Below, piece by piece: positions 1 to 9,353 of a DNA stretch of 64,000 nucleotides. The stretch covers positions 17,747-81,746 of the forward strand of contig NZ_JACJQU010000021.1 of NCBI RefSeq assembly GCF_014696825.1. The letters run 5' to 3'. The translations under genes and the position numbers were made by a program. The notes beneath the pieces are model-generated. The model was given only the letters and a program-made list of their open reading frames with translations, did no database searches and was not told the origin of the DNA. Position 1 is the first letter of the stretch, and the number at the start of each line of letters is the position of its first letter. The stretch comes from Anabaena sphaerica FACHB-251. Its GTDB lineage: Bacteria > Cyanobacteriota > Cyanobacteriia > Cyanobacteriales > Nostocaceae.

Positions 1-344
1 TTAATACTAGAGATGAGACTAAAAGTATATGGTGGGTTTCCACACTAAATGGTACGGTTAGTTCCTCTGTTTGACGGGCTTGGTTTTGCTCATCTAAGTA
101 GCACAATTGTAAAAGAGATGGGCTGAAGCAGTCTCAGGATGATGCAACTAAATTCACTGATAATTTCGTTGCTTTTGTCTTTTACCACCAAGAAAGTATC
201 TGTTAATCAAGATTTGCTGGTGATTTTTGGCAAAGGTAAAAGGTAAAATAAATTTATTAACAAAAATTAAGTATTGTCTCTATTCCTTTACCTTGATCTT
301 TTAGGTACTTCTGCTTTCTTACTTCTAACTTTTACCCTTGCTCT
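1..344. other. Intergenic region upstream of dnaJ, no feature seen
   Basis: About 340 bases without a convincing reading frame on either strand. It is AT-rich just before dnaJ and presumably holds the dnaJ promoter, but no promoter or strong ribosome binding site can be named. The gene that precedes dnaJ lies outside the window. Confidence 0.5.
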
Positions 345-1481
345 ATGGCCCGCGACTATTATGAAATTCTGGGTGTCTCTCGTGACGCCGACAAAGAAGA
401 AATTAAACAGGCTTATCGCCGCCAAGCCCGGAAGTATCACCCAGATGTGAACAAAGAACCGGGTGCTGAAGAAAGGTTCAAGGAAATCAACCGCGCTTAT
501 GAAGTGCTGTCAGAGCCAGAAACCCGTGAGCGTTACAACCGTTTTGGGGAAGCTGGTGTATCTGGTGCTGCCGCCGCTGGTGCTGGCTTCCAAGATATGG
601 GCGATATGGGCGGTTTTGCCGATATCTTTGAAAGCATTTTCAGTGGCTTTGCTGGCGGAATGGGGAGTCCAACCCAGCCGCAAAGACGGCGTAGTGGACC
701 TGTGCGTGGTGATGACCTGCGGCTAGACCTGAAGTTAGATTTTCGGGAAGCAGTATTTGGTGGTGAAAAAGAAATCCGCATTTCTCATCTAGAAACTTGC
801 GAAGTCTGTAGTGGTTCAGGTGCTAAACCAGGAACTCGTCCCCGGACTTGTGCAACTTGCAGCGGATCTGGTCAGGTTCGACGTGTGACTAGAACTCCTT
901 TTGGGAGTTTTACCCAAGTTTCTACTTGTCCTACCTGTAATGGCACAGGGGCGGTAGTTGAGGATAAATGTGATGCTTGTGACGGAAAAGGCGCAAATCA
1001 GGTCACGAAAAAGCTGAAAATCACGATTCCGGCTGGAGTGGATAATGGGACACGCTTGCGGATCTCCCAGGAAGGTGATGCTGGTCAACGGGGCGGACCG
1101 CCTGGAGATTTGTATGTTTACCTGTTTGTGAATGAGGATGAGGAATTCCAACGTGATGGAATTAACGTTCTTTCGGAAATCAAACTCAGCTATCTGCAAG
1201 CGATTTTAGGCTGCCGTTTAGAGGTGAATACTGTAGATGGTCCTGTGGAGTTAATCATTCCCGCAGGAACTCAACCAAATACGGTGATGAAGTTGGAAAA
1301 TCGTGGTGTACCCCGGTTGGGAAATCCTGTCAGTCGGGGCGACCATATGCTAACAGTGTTGATTGATATTCCTACTAAGATCACCCCAGAGGAGAGAGAA
1401 CTGCTGGAGAAACTGGCTAAAATTAAGGGAGACAGAACTGGTAAAGGTGGGGGATTTTTTGAAAATCTGTTTAAGTCATGA
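345..1481 (+). CDS. dnaJ: Chaperone protein DnaJ (Hsp40, type I)
   Basis: Cytosolic co-chaperone that delivers unfolded clients to DnaK and stimulates its ATPase. The 378 residues carry every class I part in order: an N-terminal J domain (about 1-70) with the HPD motif at 32-34, a short Gly/Phe/Met linker (about 75-110), a zinc-binding domain with four CxxCxGxG-type motifs beginning near C152, C169, C195 and C209, and the C-terminal substrate-binding domains. The fourth zinc motif reads CDACDGKG. Length is normal for the family. The gene overlaps the next one by four bases (ATGA), so it heads a tight three-gene run dnaJ / tusA-like / rsgA. dnaK is not in the window. No strong Shine-Dalgarno is visible before the ATG, which is common in cyanobacteria. 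Confidence 0.95.
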   Translation: MARDYYEILGVSRDADKEEIKQAYRRQARKYHPDVNKEPGAEERFKEINRAYEVLSEPETRERYNRFGEAGVSGAAAAGAGFQDMGDMGGFADIFESIFSGFAGGMGSPTQPQRRRSGPVRGDDLRLDLKLDFREAVFGGEKEIRISHLETCEVCSGSGAKPGTRPRTCATCSGSGQVRRVTRTPFGSFTQVSTCPTCNGTGAVVEDKCDACDGKGANQVTKKLKITIPAGVDNGTRLRISQEGDAGQRGGPPGDLYVYLFVNEDEEFQRDGINVLSEIKLSYLQAILGCRLEVNTVDGPVELIIPAGTQPNTVMKLENRGVPRLGNPVSRGDHMLTVLIDIPTKITPEERELLEKLAKIKGDRTGKGGGFFENLFKS

Positions 1482-1735
1482 GTGTATCTTCCTTGTTAAC
1501 TCCTGATGCTCAACTAGATTTACGCGGCACTCCTTGCCCGATTAATTTTGTGCGGACAAAACTCCGTTTGGAACAAATGCCACATGGAGGTTTATTGGAA
1601 GTCTGGTTAGATGCTGGTGAACCAATTGAACAAGTTCCTGATAGCTTAACAATGGCAGGTTATCAGGTGGAAAATATTGCAGACTGCTCTGACTATTTTT
1701 CTTTGTTGGTACGCCGTCCGGCAACTGCCGCATGA
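1478..1735 (+). CDS. TusA-family sulfurtransferase-like protein
   Basis: An 85-residue small protein of the TusA/YeeD/SirA fold. The family carries sulfur as a cysteine persulfide for tRNA thiolation, molybdenum cofactor and related pathways. The diagnostic start of the first helix is present as [16 protein letters not shown], with the active-site Cys at residue 19 or close to it; the usual CPxP motif reads CPIN here, so the second proline is missing. The rest (a hydrophobic [13 protein letters not shown] strand, then [12 protein letters not shown]) fits the family. The ATG overlaps the dnaJ stop (ATGA) and its own stop overlaps the rsgA start (ATGA), which implies translational coupling of all three genes. 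The specific sulfur acceptor cannot be deduced. Confidence 0.8.
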   Translation: MSVSSLLTPDAQLDLRGTPCPINFVRTKLRLEQMPHGGLLEVWLDAGEPIEQVPDSLTMAGYQVENIADCSDYFSLLVRRPATAA

Positions 1736-2886
1736 AAGGAGATACTGTTTCTACGGCTGGACAGTTAGTAGGTACGGTGTTAGCTGTACAGGCGAATTTT
1801 TATCGTGTGCAGCTGGATGAAGAACAGGCAGGGGAGCAGGGGAGCAGGGGAGCAGAGGAGCAGAGGAGCAGAGAAGAAAATTCTTCGCCTACCGCTTCTT
1901 CTTTGGAGTCCCCAGTCCCCAGTCCCCAATCGCTCCTCTGTACCCGGAGAACTCGGTTAAAAAAAATTGGTCAACAGGTGATGGTAGGCGATCGCGTGAT
2001 CGTGGAAGAACCAGATTGGAGTGGTGGAAGAGGGGCGATCGCTGATGTTTTACCCCGACAAAGTGAGTTAGACAGACCAGCGATCGCTAATGTTAACCAA
2101 ATTCTCTTGGTCTTTGCGGTTGCTGATCCACCTTTAGAACCTGTGCAATTGAGCCGATTTTTAATTAAGACTGAGTCTACAGGGGTTGATGTGCTGTTGT
2201 GCCTGAATAAATGTGATTTAATTACTGAAGAGGAACAACAGGAAATAAGCGATCGCTTATTTAGTTGGGGTTATAAATCCATTTTTATTAGTGTTCAAAA
2301 TAATATTAATATTCCCCAAGTTGACGAATATTTAAATAATAAAATTACGGTTATTGCAGGTCCTTCCGGTGTCGGAAAATCCAGTTTAATTAATATGTTA
2401 ATCCCCGATGCTAATTTGCGTGTGGGGGAAGTTTCCGGTAAATTAGCCCGTGGTCGCCATACCACTCGTCATGTAGAATTATTTGAACTCCCTAGCGGTG
2501 GTTTATTGGCTGATACTCCTGGTTTTAATCAACCTGATTTAAATTGTAGTCCTGAAGAATTAATCTATTATTTCCCTGAAGCGAGAAAACGTTTAGAAAT
2601 TGGTAGTTGTCGATTTAGTGATTGTTTGCATCGAGATGAACCCGATTGTGTAGTGGGTAATGATTGGGAAAGGTATGAGCATTATTTAGAATTTTTGGAT
2701 GATGCGATCGCATATCAAACTTTTTTAAAACAACAAACCGATCCTGAATCTACATTAAAGTTAATGAGTAAAGGTAAAGGTCAAAATCAATACGAACCCA
2801 AACTAGAAAGTAAAAAATATCGTCGGGTTTCTCGTCGGGTACAAGTGCAGAATTTACAAGATTTTTATACAGATAGTGAGGATTGA
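1732..2886 (+). CDS. rsgA: Small-ribosomal-subunit biogenesis GTPase RsgA
   Basis: Circularly permuted GTPase that helps late maturation of the 30S subunit. In the 384 residues the order is an N-terminal OB fold, G4 (NKCD), G1/P-loop (GPSGVGKSS), G3 (DTPGF) and a C-terminal zinc-binding segment with the Cys/His set CRFSDCLHRDEPDC, as in RsgA/YjeQ. The start ATG overlaps the preceding stop by four bases. Unusual: residues about 31-67 of the OB fold, between VQLDE and LLCTRRTRLKK, are a low-complexity Glu/Gly/Ser/Pro insertion. Its DNA is a run of GGGGAGCA/GAGGAGCA units followed by CCCCAGT-type units, meaning that an intergenic tandem repeat has entered the gene without shifting frame. All catalytic motifs remain, so the enzyme is probably functional. 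Confidence 0.93.
   Translation: MKGDTVSTAGQLVGTVLAVQANFYRVQLDEEQAGEQGSRGAEEQRSREENSSPTASSLESPVPSPQSLLCTRRTRLKKIGQQVMVGDRVIVEEPDWSGGRGAIADVLPRQSELDRPAIANVNQILLVFAVADPPLEPVQLSRFLIKTESTGVDVLLCLNKCDLITEEEQQEISDRLFSWGYKSIFISVQNNINIPQVDEYLNNKITVIAGPSGVGKSSLINMLIPDANLRVGEVSGKLARGRHTTRHVELFELPSGGLLADTPGFNQPDLNCSPEELIYYFPEARKRLEIGSCRFSDCLHRDEPDCVVGNDWERYEHYLEFLDDAIAYQTFLKQQTDPESTLKLMSKGKGQNQYEPKLESKKYRRVSRRVQVQNLQDFYTDSED
1826..1936. repeat. Short tandem repeats inserted in rsgA
   Basis: Purine-rich units (GGGGAGCA, then GAGGAGCA) followed by CTTCTT and CCCCAGT-type units. The same unit types occur between genes and inside mutS2 in this window. The open frame of rsgA continues through them. Confidence 0.8.
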
Positions 2887-3025
2887 AGGAGGTAGGAGTC
2901 AGAAGTCAGAATTCAGAATATTTTGAATTTTGAATTGAATATATTCACATCTATATATGTATAGATAGTAACAAGAAGTAGGAAATTTTAGCAGTCCGAT
3001 TTAATTTGTGAAAATAGAAAAGCGC

Positions 3026-3058
3026 AGATCCCTGAATTCTTTAAGAAGTCGGGGATCT
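3026..3058. repeat. Dispersed hairpin of the GATCCCCGACTTC family
   Basis: Imperfect inverted repeat between rsgA and the GH57 gene; one arm ends AAGAAGTCGGGGATCT. The perfect version sits at 56697-56760 inside the cas operon. It could act as a weak terminator for rsgA; the bases after it are only moderately T-rich. Confidence 0.6.
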
Positions 3059-3158
3059 TCTTGTTCACGAATGATTAACGATTGCTATATGATCTTAAAA
3101 TATTGTTAATTTCTGCCAAACTCTCGACCTTCAATTTACAACCCACCCCAGGACCATT

Positions 3159-4748
3159 ATGGCTATAGGCTACGTCGCGCTTGTACTTCACGCACATTTA
3201 CCCTTCGTTCGTCACCCAGAAAGTGACTACGTGCTGGAAGAAGAATGGCTCTATGAAGCCATCACCGAAACATATATCCCCTTATTGAAAGTATTTGAAG
3301 GCTTAAAGCGAGACGGGATCGACTTTAAAATCACGATGAGTATGACACCTCCCCTCGTGTCAATGCTGCGTGATCCTTTGCTACAAGAACGCTATGACGC
3401 ACATTTATCTCAACTAGAAGAACTTATAGAACTGGAAGCGGAGCGGAATGTCCAAAACGGACATCTTCGTTATTTAGCGGAACATTACGCAACTGAGTTC
3501 AACGAAGCGCGTGAGCTATGGGAACGCTATGACGGTGATTTAGTAACAGCTTTTAAAGGGTTCCAAGATACTAATAACCTAGAAATTATCACTTGCGGTG
3601 CTACTCATGGGTATTTACCGCTGATGAAAATGTATCCCCAAGCTGTATGGGCGCAAATTCAGGTAGCTTGTGAACATTACGAGGAAACTTTTGGTAAAGC
3701 ACCCAGAGGCATTTGGTTGCCAGAATGCGCTTATTATGAAGGTTTAGACCGAATGTTGGCGGACGCAGGTTTGCGTTATTTCCTCACAGATGGGCATGGT
3801 ATATTATACGCCCGTCCCCGCCCCCGCTTCGGTACTTATGCGCCAATTTTCACTGAACCTGGTGTAGCAGCTTTCGGTCGAGATCATGAATCTTCTCAAC
3901 AGGTATGGTCTTCGGAAGTAGGTTATCCTGGTGCGGCTGAATATCGGGAATTTTACAAAGATTTGGGCTGGGAAGCTGAATATGAGTATATTAAGCCTTA
4001 CATTATGCCCAATGGTCAGAGGAAAAACACGGGCATTAAGTATCATAAAATTACTGGACGCGGTTTAGGTCTTTCTGATAAGGCACTCTATGATCCTTAT
4101 TGGGCAAAGGAAAAAGCGGCTGATCACGCTGCTAACTTTATGTATAATCGTGAAAGACAATCTGAGCATTTACACGGTATCATGGGTCGTCCACCAATCA
4201 TTGTTTCACCTTATGATGCAGAATTATTTGGTCATTGGTGGTATGAAGGCCCTTGGTTTATTGATTACCTGTTTCGTAAGTCTTGGTATGACCAAGGAAC
4301 TTATGAAATGACTCATTTGGCTGATTATTTACGTGCAAATCCCACCCAACAAGTTTGTCGTCCTGCTCAGTCGAGTTGGGGATATAAAGGATTTCACGAG
4401 TATTGGTTAAATGAGACAAATGCCTGGGTTTACCCACATTTACACAAAGCTGCGGAACGGATGATTGAAATATCAACTCTGGAACCAGAGGATGAATTGC
4501 AATGGAAGGCTTTAAACCAAGCAGCAAGAGAGTTATTATTAGCACAATCTTCAGACTGGGCATTTATTATGCGGACGGGAACAATGGTTCCTTATGCAGT
4601 GAGAAGAACGCGATCGCACTTAATGCGGTTTAATAAACTGTATGAAGATGTGAAAGTAGGTAAGGTTGATAGCGGTTGGTTGGAAAAAGTCGAGTTGATG
4701 GATAATATTTTCCCTGAAATCAACTATCGCGTTTACCGTCCTGTCTAG
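3159..4748 (+). CDS. GH57 family 1,4-alpha-glucan branching enzyme
   Basis: Glycogen-pathway enzyme of glycoside hydrolase family 57 that forms alpha-1,6 branches. The 529 residues start with the family signature IGYVALVLHAHLPFVRHP. The catalytic nucleophile is E189 in GIWLPECAYYEG and the acid/base is D353 in SPYDAELFGHWWYEG, matching known GH57 branching enzymes. The C-terminal helical domain (SSWGYKGFHEYWLNETNAWVYPHLHKA region) is complete, and the length is typical. The ATG follows a GACC stretch and matches the conserved family N-terminus. The neighbours rsgA and the one-helix protein are unrelated, so it is probably a single-gene transcript. The alternative GH57 activities (amylopullulanase, 4-alpha-glucanotransferase) are less likely because of the branching-enzyme-like C-terminus. 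Confidence 0.9.
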   Translation: MAIGYVALVLHAHLPFVRHPESDYVLEEEWLYEAITETYIPLLKVFEGLKRDGIDFKITMSMTPPLVSMLRDPLLQERYDAHLSQLEELIELEAERNVQNGHLRYLAEHYATEFNEARELWERYDGDLVTAFKGFQDTNNLEIITCGATHGYLPLMKMYPQAVWAQIQVACEHYEETFGKAPRGIWLPECAYYEGLDRMLADAGLRYFLTDGHGILYARPRPRFGTYAPIFTEPGVAAFGRDHESSQQVWSSEVGYPGAAEYREFYKDLGWEAEYEYIKPYIMPNGQRKNTGIKYHKITGRGLGLSDKALYDPYWAKEKAADHAANFMYNRERQSEHLHGIMGRPPIIVSPYDAELFGHWWYEGPWFIDYLFRKSWYDQGTYEMTHLADYLRANPTQQVCRPAQSSWGYKGFHEYWLNETNAWVYPHLHKAAERMIEISTLEPEDELQWKALNQAARELLLAQSSDWAFIMRTGTMVPYAVRRTRSHLMRFNKLYEDVKVGKVDSGWLEKVELMDNIFPEINYRVYRPV

Positions 4749-4752
4749 TCTC

Positions 4753-5054
4753 TGTCGGCATCAGGATTTACAGGATTTGAGGATGAATCAAGATGAGTAA
4801 AGATAACAGGTGACAGGGAACAGGTGACAGGTGACGATGCTCAAAGCCTTTTGGTGTCTAAGTTGTAGCATGAGTTCATGTCCTAATCACCTTGTCCGTT
4901 GCTACATATCTGAAATCTTGAAAATCTTCAAATCCTGACCAATCCTGATTCCGACAAAAAATAGATACACTTATACAGATGAGATATTTTCCTAACCTCA
5001 CCTATATCTAACTGTATCTAAAATCCTGTAAATCCTTAAATCCTGATGCCGACA
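4753..5054. repeat. About 300-base element with 17-bp inverted ends
   Basis: TGTCGGCATCAGGATTT at 4753-4769 is the exact reverse complement of the bases at 5038-5054. A third related copy (AATCCTGATTCCGACA) lies near 4940-4955. The interior has no gene. The layout resembles a non-autonomous mobile element. The rest of this gene-free stretch (to 5251) holds only a 28-codon frame at 5124-5210 that I do not support as a gene. Confidence 0.55.
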
Positions 5055-5251
5055 ATAAAAATAAACACACTTTTAGCCAATTGTATTCCCAATATAGCCG
5101 AAAAAATCCAGGTGTCAATATCAATGGCTGAAAAAACCAAAACTCATCAGATTATTGACTTTATTATCAATAATCTTGAGAATAAAGCTACTTATTACGA
5201 AAAAACTTGACAAACACCTTTTTTGCTGAAAATCAGATTTAAAAAACTAAT

Positions 5252-5288
5252 GAAAACAAAACCCCCAGTGACGGTACTGAGGGTTATT
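5252..5288 (-). terminator. Intrinsic terminator of the 5321-5548 gene
   Basis: Read on the minus strand, a GC-rich stem (arms ACCCTCAGT and CACTGGGGGT, loop of about five) is followed by TTTTGTTTTC. It lies 33-70 bases past the stop codon of the minus-strand gene. Confidence 0.8.
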
Positions 5289-5320
5289 TTTATAGACATT
5301 TGATTAAGCGGCCTTGACTA

Positions 5321-5548
5321 CTATTGAGGTAAAGTGCGGCTGGTGTAAGCATCGATCGCATAGGCGGGAGTGCGATCTCTGTAATCTATTTCCATGCCAG
5401 TAATAGACTTAGCCAATTGTTCAAAAGACTCAGAACGCCAGTTACGTTCATGTATAGGCTTGGTTTGTTCACCCATGAAGTAAGCCAAAGAACCGACAAC
5501 AGAACCAGCAACCCAACCTACAACTAATAATGCAATTAAGATAGTCAT
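5321..5548 (-). CDS. Small single-helix membrane protein, possibly Psb35-like
   Basis: A 75-residue protein with one N-terminal membrane segment (about residues 2-26, ILIALLVVGWVAGSVVGSLAYF) and a polar tail with GEQTKPIHERNWRSESF. A real gene is supported by its own clear terminator, its isolated position and its typical composition. From memory the layout resembles the small cyanobacterial PSII-associated Psb35 (Ssl2148-type) family, but this is an impression that cannot be verified here; it should otherwise be read as a conserved hypothetical thylakoid or plasma-membrane protein. It diverges from the kinase gene; the 300-base gap between them (5549-5847) is AT-rich and presumably contains both promoters. 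Confidence 0.75.
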   Translation of the reverse strand: MTILIALLVVGWVAGSVVGSLAYFMGEQTKPIHERNWRSESFEQLAKSITGMEIDYRDRTPAYAIDAYTSRTLPQ

Positions 5549-5847
5549 TCTGAAAACCTCGTCGTTTAAGTTATATTTCCTTATGTAAATAAATGTAACA
5601 GGTTTTTAATAAATTTGCAAACTGTCTCCAAGGTGTGCTAACCGATGGGTTCTATTGGGTATTCCACACTGTGACCATTTTCGCAACTCAATGTAAACAC
5701 GCCAAACTTTTTATAAATGCACTATAAAATGTATTTACATTTTCTGTTCCCGAAATAAGCGAAGAGATGATTGAAAAATAAGTAAATTCTGTGACACAAT
5801 GAGTATAATATTTCTCAGTCTTAACAATTCTTTCCCAGTTGACATAA

Positions 5848-7194
5848 ATGAAACTTTGGCAACCCAATCAACATCTGAATAATGGCAGATTCATTATCCA
5901 AAAAGTGCTGGGTAGCGGTGGCTTTGGTGTGACTTATAGCGTCAGAGAAAGGGATACATATAAATTATTTGTCCTGAAAACTCTCAACCATATTCAACAA
6001 AATAAACAAAATTTTAAACAGCTACAGGTAAAGTTTGTTAATGAAGCTTTGCGGTTAGCTAAATGTAGTCATCCCCATATTGTCAAAGTCTATGAAGTGA
6101 TCCAAGAAGACGGACTTTGGTGCATGGTAATGGAATATATTGATGGACAAGATATAGCTAATTATATTGATATCAATGGAGTGTTATCAGAACAAGAAGC
6201 ACTACTATATATCGATCAAATTGGGCAAGCTTTAGAATATATACATCACCAAGGATTTTTACATCGAGATATCAAGCCTAGTAATATAATTTTACGTCGA
6301 GGAAAATCAGAAGTAGTTTTAATAGATTTTGGTTTAGCACGAGAATATACCAACGGGCAAATTAAAAGCATGACTAATGAGAGAACCGATGGTTATGCAC
6401 CAATTGAACAATATAAAAGAAGAGGTAATTTTGGTGCATATACAGATATTTATGCCTTAGCTGCAACTCTGTATACTTTATTAACCAAAGAAGTACCTAT
6501 ACCTGCTGAATATAGAAATAGAAATAATACTTTACCACCACCAAAGCAATTTAACTCACAAATTAGTGACAGAGTAAATGATGCTATTGTGCAAGGGATG
6601 GCTTTGGAACCGGAAAACCGTCCTCAGTCGATATTTGATTTTAGAGAATTACTAGGTCTTGCTAGTATTTTATCCTCTCAGGATATAGAGGAAAAACTGA
6701 TTTCAGCGGTGGGGATGGACTATACCCGACTGCGGGACTTACTCGCATCTGGAAGGTGGAAAGAAGCAGATGAAGAAACAACGCGCGTGATGTTAGCAGT
6801 AGTAGGAAAAGAAAATGATGGTTGCTTGAATGAAAAAGATATTTATAATTTTCCCTGTCGAGATATCCGCACTATTGACCAACTGTGGGTAAAATATAGT
6901 CATGGAAGGTTTGGGTTTTCTGTGCAAAAACGTATTTATCAAAGTATGCGGGGGACTAAAAATTTTTACCGAGATTTTTGGAATAATTTTGGTGAGCAAG
7001 TGGGTTGGAGGAAAGACAAAAAGTGGATGTACTATGAAGATTTGACTTTTAATATTACCGCACCAGAAGCCCATTTACCAAGTGGAATTTTTTGGTTTGA
7101 TTCTTGGTGGGGACGTTATGGGTGGTTTTTGTTGGATGGGGTAGAGAAGCGTTTTTATTATTTAGTAGCGCGAGTAATTAAGTGTAATATATGA
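5848..7194 (+). CDS. Serine/threonine protein kinase with C-terminal GUN4 domain
   Basis: A 448-residue soluble fusion. Residues about 15-275 are a complete eukaryotic-type kinase: glycine loop GSGGFG (22-27), ATP-binding K44 in VLKTL, E66, catalytic HRDIKPSN from 139, DFG at 160-162, then a YAPIEQY substrate-lip motif typical of cyanobacterial Pkn2/SpkB-like kinases. Residues about 285-448 match the GUN4 core (AVGMDYTRLRDLLASGRWKEADEET, CRDIRTIDQLW, SGIFWFDSWWGRYGW). GUN4 binds Mg-protoporphyrin and activates Mg-chelatase; in such fusions it is thought to be a tetrapyrrole-sensing module. Function is inferred: tetrapyrrole-responsive phosphorylation of unknown targets. A short relic of a paralogous kinase lies 110 bases downstream, suggesting an old tandem duplication. 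Confidence 0.92.
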   Translation: MKLWQPNQHLNNGRFIIQKVLGSGGFGVTYSVRERDTYKLFVLKTLNHIQQNKQNFKQLQVKFVNEALRLAKCSHPHIVKVYEVIQEDGLWCMVMEYIDGQDIANYIDINGVLSEQEALLYIDQIGQALEYIHHQGFLHRDIKPSNIILRRGKSEVVLIDFGLAREYTNGQIKSMTNERTDGYAPIEQYKRRGNFGAYTDIYALAATLYTLLTKEVPIPAEYRNRNNTLPPPKQFNSQISDRVNDAIVQGMALEPENRPQSIFDFRELLGLASILSSQDIEEKLISAVGMDYTRLRDLLASGRWKEADEETTRVMLAVVGKENDGCLNEKDIYNFPCRDIRTIDQLWVKYSHGRFGFSVQKRIYQSMRGTKNFYRDFWNNFGEQVGWRKDKKWMYYEDLTFNITAPEAHLPSGIFWFDSWWGRYGWFLLDGVEKRFYYLVARVIKCNI

Positions 7195-7304
7195 TATACC
7201 GCAGAATTCAGAACTCAGGAGTAAAACTGGCTTTGTGTCTAGCTTGTAATTTAGATTCTGTACTTCATTGATCTGCAATCTGCTGTATCTTAATTTATAA
7301 ATCT

Positions 7305-7394
7305 ATGAAAATCTGGATACCTAATCAAGAACTGAAAAACGGTAGATTTATTATCCAAAAAGCTCACTGTGCAGGTGGGTTTGGTGCAACTTAA
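7305..7394 (+). pseudogene. N-terminal relic of a second kinase gene
   Basis: Encodes 29 residues starting MKIWIPNQELKNGRFIIQK, then a degraded glycine loop (AGGFGAT) and a stop. It aligns along its length with the first 29 residues of the kinase at 5848 (MKLWQPNQHLNNGRFIIQK). Nothing downstream continues the kinase fold, so it is a decayed remnant of a tandem copy. Confidence 0.75.
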
Positions 7395-7856
7395 TAATGT
7401 CTCATGAAATATAGCAATCCTAAATGATTCATAAACACTTTCTGTTCCCTGTTCCCTGTTCCCTGTTCCCTTCCCATGACTTACGTCACGCTACGCTATC
7501 ACCGATAAGTTCTCAACTCAAATAGGATCGCTATATATATTTTAAATATCTATCCTACGTTATTTTATAAATATATGGTTATATATTTCCTGCGGTAGAC
7601 ACACAAGAAATTGCTTTTTGGTAAGTTAGAGTAGATTTATAAAGTAACAGCAGTTTACCAATCGCCTGCCTATCTTGGTTTAGCTGGCATAATGTCGCAA
7701 TAGCCGATATCTCTATTCAACCTGAGTTTGTTGAAAGCGGGTCATCAAGAAGTCCTTATCGTAACTTTTGGAATCAATACTAATTTCACCCCGTCAACGT
7801 CAAGAAAATCTACTGTGCAATATGTTTCAATATATTAAATAAAATTGCAGTTAAAA
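7395..7856. other. Gene-free spacer with a short tandem repeat
   Basis: No supported gene. Contains four tandem copies of the heptamer CTGTTCC-type unit (7442-7470) and a HIP-like CACGCTACGCTATCAC fragment near 7486-7503. The rest is AT-rich. Confidence 0.55.
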
Positions 7857-8135
7857 ATGATGGAAAATACATTAGTTGATAAAACCTTCCGTGACAGCAA
7901 TGGCAAAATTGTTTTAGCTCAGATGCCAAACCTACCGCTTATTGTTTGGATAGTAGCTAGTTTACTAGCTATAGTTTTTACAACTGGCAAAATTAATACA
8001 GTGTTAGGCGTACTGGCAGATGGCTCGTTGTTTACTTGGGCCTGGATGGAATTATTTCAAGGCGTTAATTATTTTCGCAGATCGCTAGGTCTTGCCGTAT
8101 TTATTGGTATTATCGTATCAAAACTGATGTACTAA
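7857..8135 (+). CDS. Small two-helix membrane protein of unknown function
   Basis: About 92 residues if translation starts at the ATG at 7857; the frame is open back to a TTG at 7845, but two consecutive ATG codons (7857 and 7860) are better starts. It has a polar N-terminus (ENTLVDKTFRDSNGKI), two hydrophobic segments (LPLIVWIVASLLAIVFTT and the C-terminal LGLAVFIGIIVSKLMY), and between them the aromatic motif SLFTWAWMELFQGVNYFRR. I do not recognise a named family. It lies convergent to petA, whose terminator hairpin (8239-8257) may serve both genes. Confidence 0.7.
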   Translation: MMENTLVDKTFRDSNGKIVLAQMPNLPLIVWIVASLLAIVFTTGKINTVLGVLADGSLFTWAWMELFQGVNYFRRSLGLAVFIGIIVSKLMY

Positions 8136-8230
8136 AAACCAATAACCGAAGTTGCCTTACGACGTTGTTCCGGGCTTACCTCAAGATAACGTTGCAGAGT
8201 TGTTGAGTGTTTCATTAGATTTCATGTCTA

Positions 8231-8257
8231 TAAAAAAAGACAGGCAATATGCCTGTC
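8231..8257 (-). terminator. Terminator of petA
   Basis: On the minus strand a perfect 7-bp stem, GACAGGC / GCCTGTC with loop ATATT, is followed by seven T. It starts 27 bases after the petA stop codon. Confidence 0.9.
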
Positions 8258-8283
8258 CCATAAATAATTATTTAGCAGAGAAT

Positions 8284-9285
8284 TTAGAAATTCATCTCAG
8301 CAGCTTGGACTTTTTCCACCTGCTTCTTCTTCAGCACTAGCATAACTTGTGCCAACATCACTAAACAGATGAAAGCAACCATCCATGCAACTCTGGAACT
8401 ATCTTGTAAGACGATTTCTGCATCTTTTTGACCGAAACCACCAACGTTGGGATTCACGGTAAGAGCATCACCAGATGCAACTGTTTGTCCTTCAGAAACA
8501 ATCAGTTCTGGACCTGCGGGAACGGTATCGTTAACAACTTCACCAGATGCGGTTGTGATGCTAACTACATACTTAACATTACCGTCTTCATCTTCTGTTT
8601 TGGCAATCTTGCTGATTGTGCCAGCAGCAGAAGCGTTGTAAATGTTGTTATTGCTCTTTTCACCTGTGGGGTAAACTTGTCCACGTCCTCTGTTACCGCC
8701 AACATGAACGGAATATTTGCCAAAGTGGATATTTTTGTCGGTAGCGGGGTTAGGTGAAAGCACAGGGAAGACGATTTCTTGATATTCTTCACCTGGTAAG
8801 GGTCCAACGATGACGATATTTTCTTTGTCTTCGCTGTAGCTTTGGAAGGGAGTCTCACCGATTTCTTCCTTCATTTCTTCAGGAATGCGGTCTTCTGGCG
8901 CAATCTTGAAGCCTTCGGGTAACATCAATACAGCACCAACGTTTAAACCGACTTTAGAACCATCAGCACCTACTTGCTGTACGCTGGTATCGTAGGGGAT
9001 TTTGACGATCGCTTTAAATACGGTATCAGGTAATACTGATTGGGGTACTTCTACTTCTGTATTTTTTGCGGCTAAGTGACAGTTAGCGCAAACGATCCGT
9101 CCTGTCGGTTCGCGGGGGGTTTCAGGATAGGTGGCTTGCGCCCAGAAGGGATAAGCAGCAGCAGTTTGGGGTCGGGCGAAATCGCTGGTGAAGAAAAATG
9201 TCACGGTAGCGATCGCTATAAGTAATGTATTTAACATTACTTTAGCAGCGCGAGTTAACCTCGCAGGTGTACGGGCGTTTCTCAT
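8284..9285 (-). CDS. petA: Cytochrome f (apocytochrome f, PetA)
   Basis: Haem c subunit of the cytochrome b6f complex; passes electrons from the Rieske protein to plastocyanin or cytochrome c6 on the lumen side. It is 333 residues with a long cyanobacterial signal peptide ending in AAA at 42-44. The mature protein begins at Y45 (YPFWAQ), whose amino group is the sixth haem ligand. The haem motif CANCH is at 66-70. A C-terminal membrane helix ([20 protein letters not shown]) precedes the short stromal tail [15 protein letters not shown]. The gene lies downstream of petC on the same strand, with a TGTCAGT-type tandem repeat in the 117-base gap, and ends at a strong terminator. It forms the conserved petC-petA operon. 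Confidence 0.98.
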   Translation of the reverse strand: MRNARTPARLTRAAKVMLNTLLIAIATVTFFFTSDFARPQTAAAYPFWAQATYPETPREPTGRIVCANCHLAAKNTEVEVPQSVLPDTVFKAIVKIPYDTSVQQVGADGSKVGLNVGAVLMLPEGFKIAPEDRIPEEMKEEIGETPFQSYSEDKENIVIVGPLPGEEYQEIVFPVLSPNPATDKNIHFGKYSVHVGGNRGRGQVYPTGEKSNNNIYNASAAGTISKIAKTEDEDGNVKYVVSITTASGEVVNDTVPAGPELIVSEGQTVASGDALTVNPNVGGFGQKDAEIVLQDSSRVAWMVAFICLVMLAQVMLVLKKKQVEKVQAAEMNF

Positions 9286-9300
9286 CTCTATAAAGTCATT

Positions 9301-9353
9301 TGTCAGTGGTCAGTTGTCAGTGGTCAGTGGTCAGTTGTCATTGGTCAGTTGTC
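9301..9353. repeat. TGTCAGT-type short tandem repeats between petC and petA
   Basis: About seven degenerate heptamers (TGTCAGT, GGTCAGT, TGTCATT) between the petC stop and the petA start. Another array of the same unit precedes fabH. Confidence 0.85.

Noticed and set aside
5124..5210. 28-codon frame beginning MAEKTKTHQIIDFIINNLEN
   Set aside because: Too short, no ribosome site, lies just past a repeat element and has no recognised family; could be a relic but cannot be supported.
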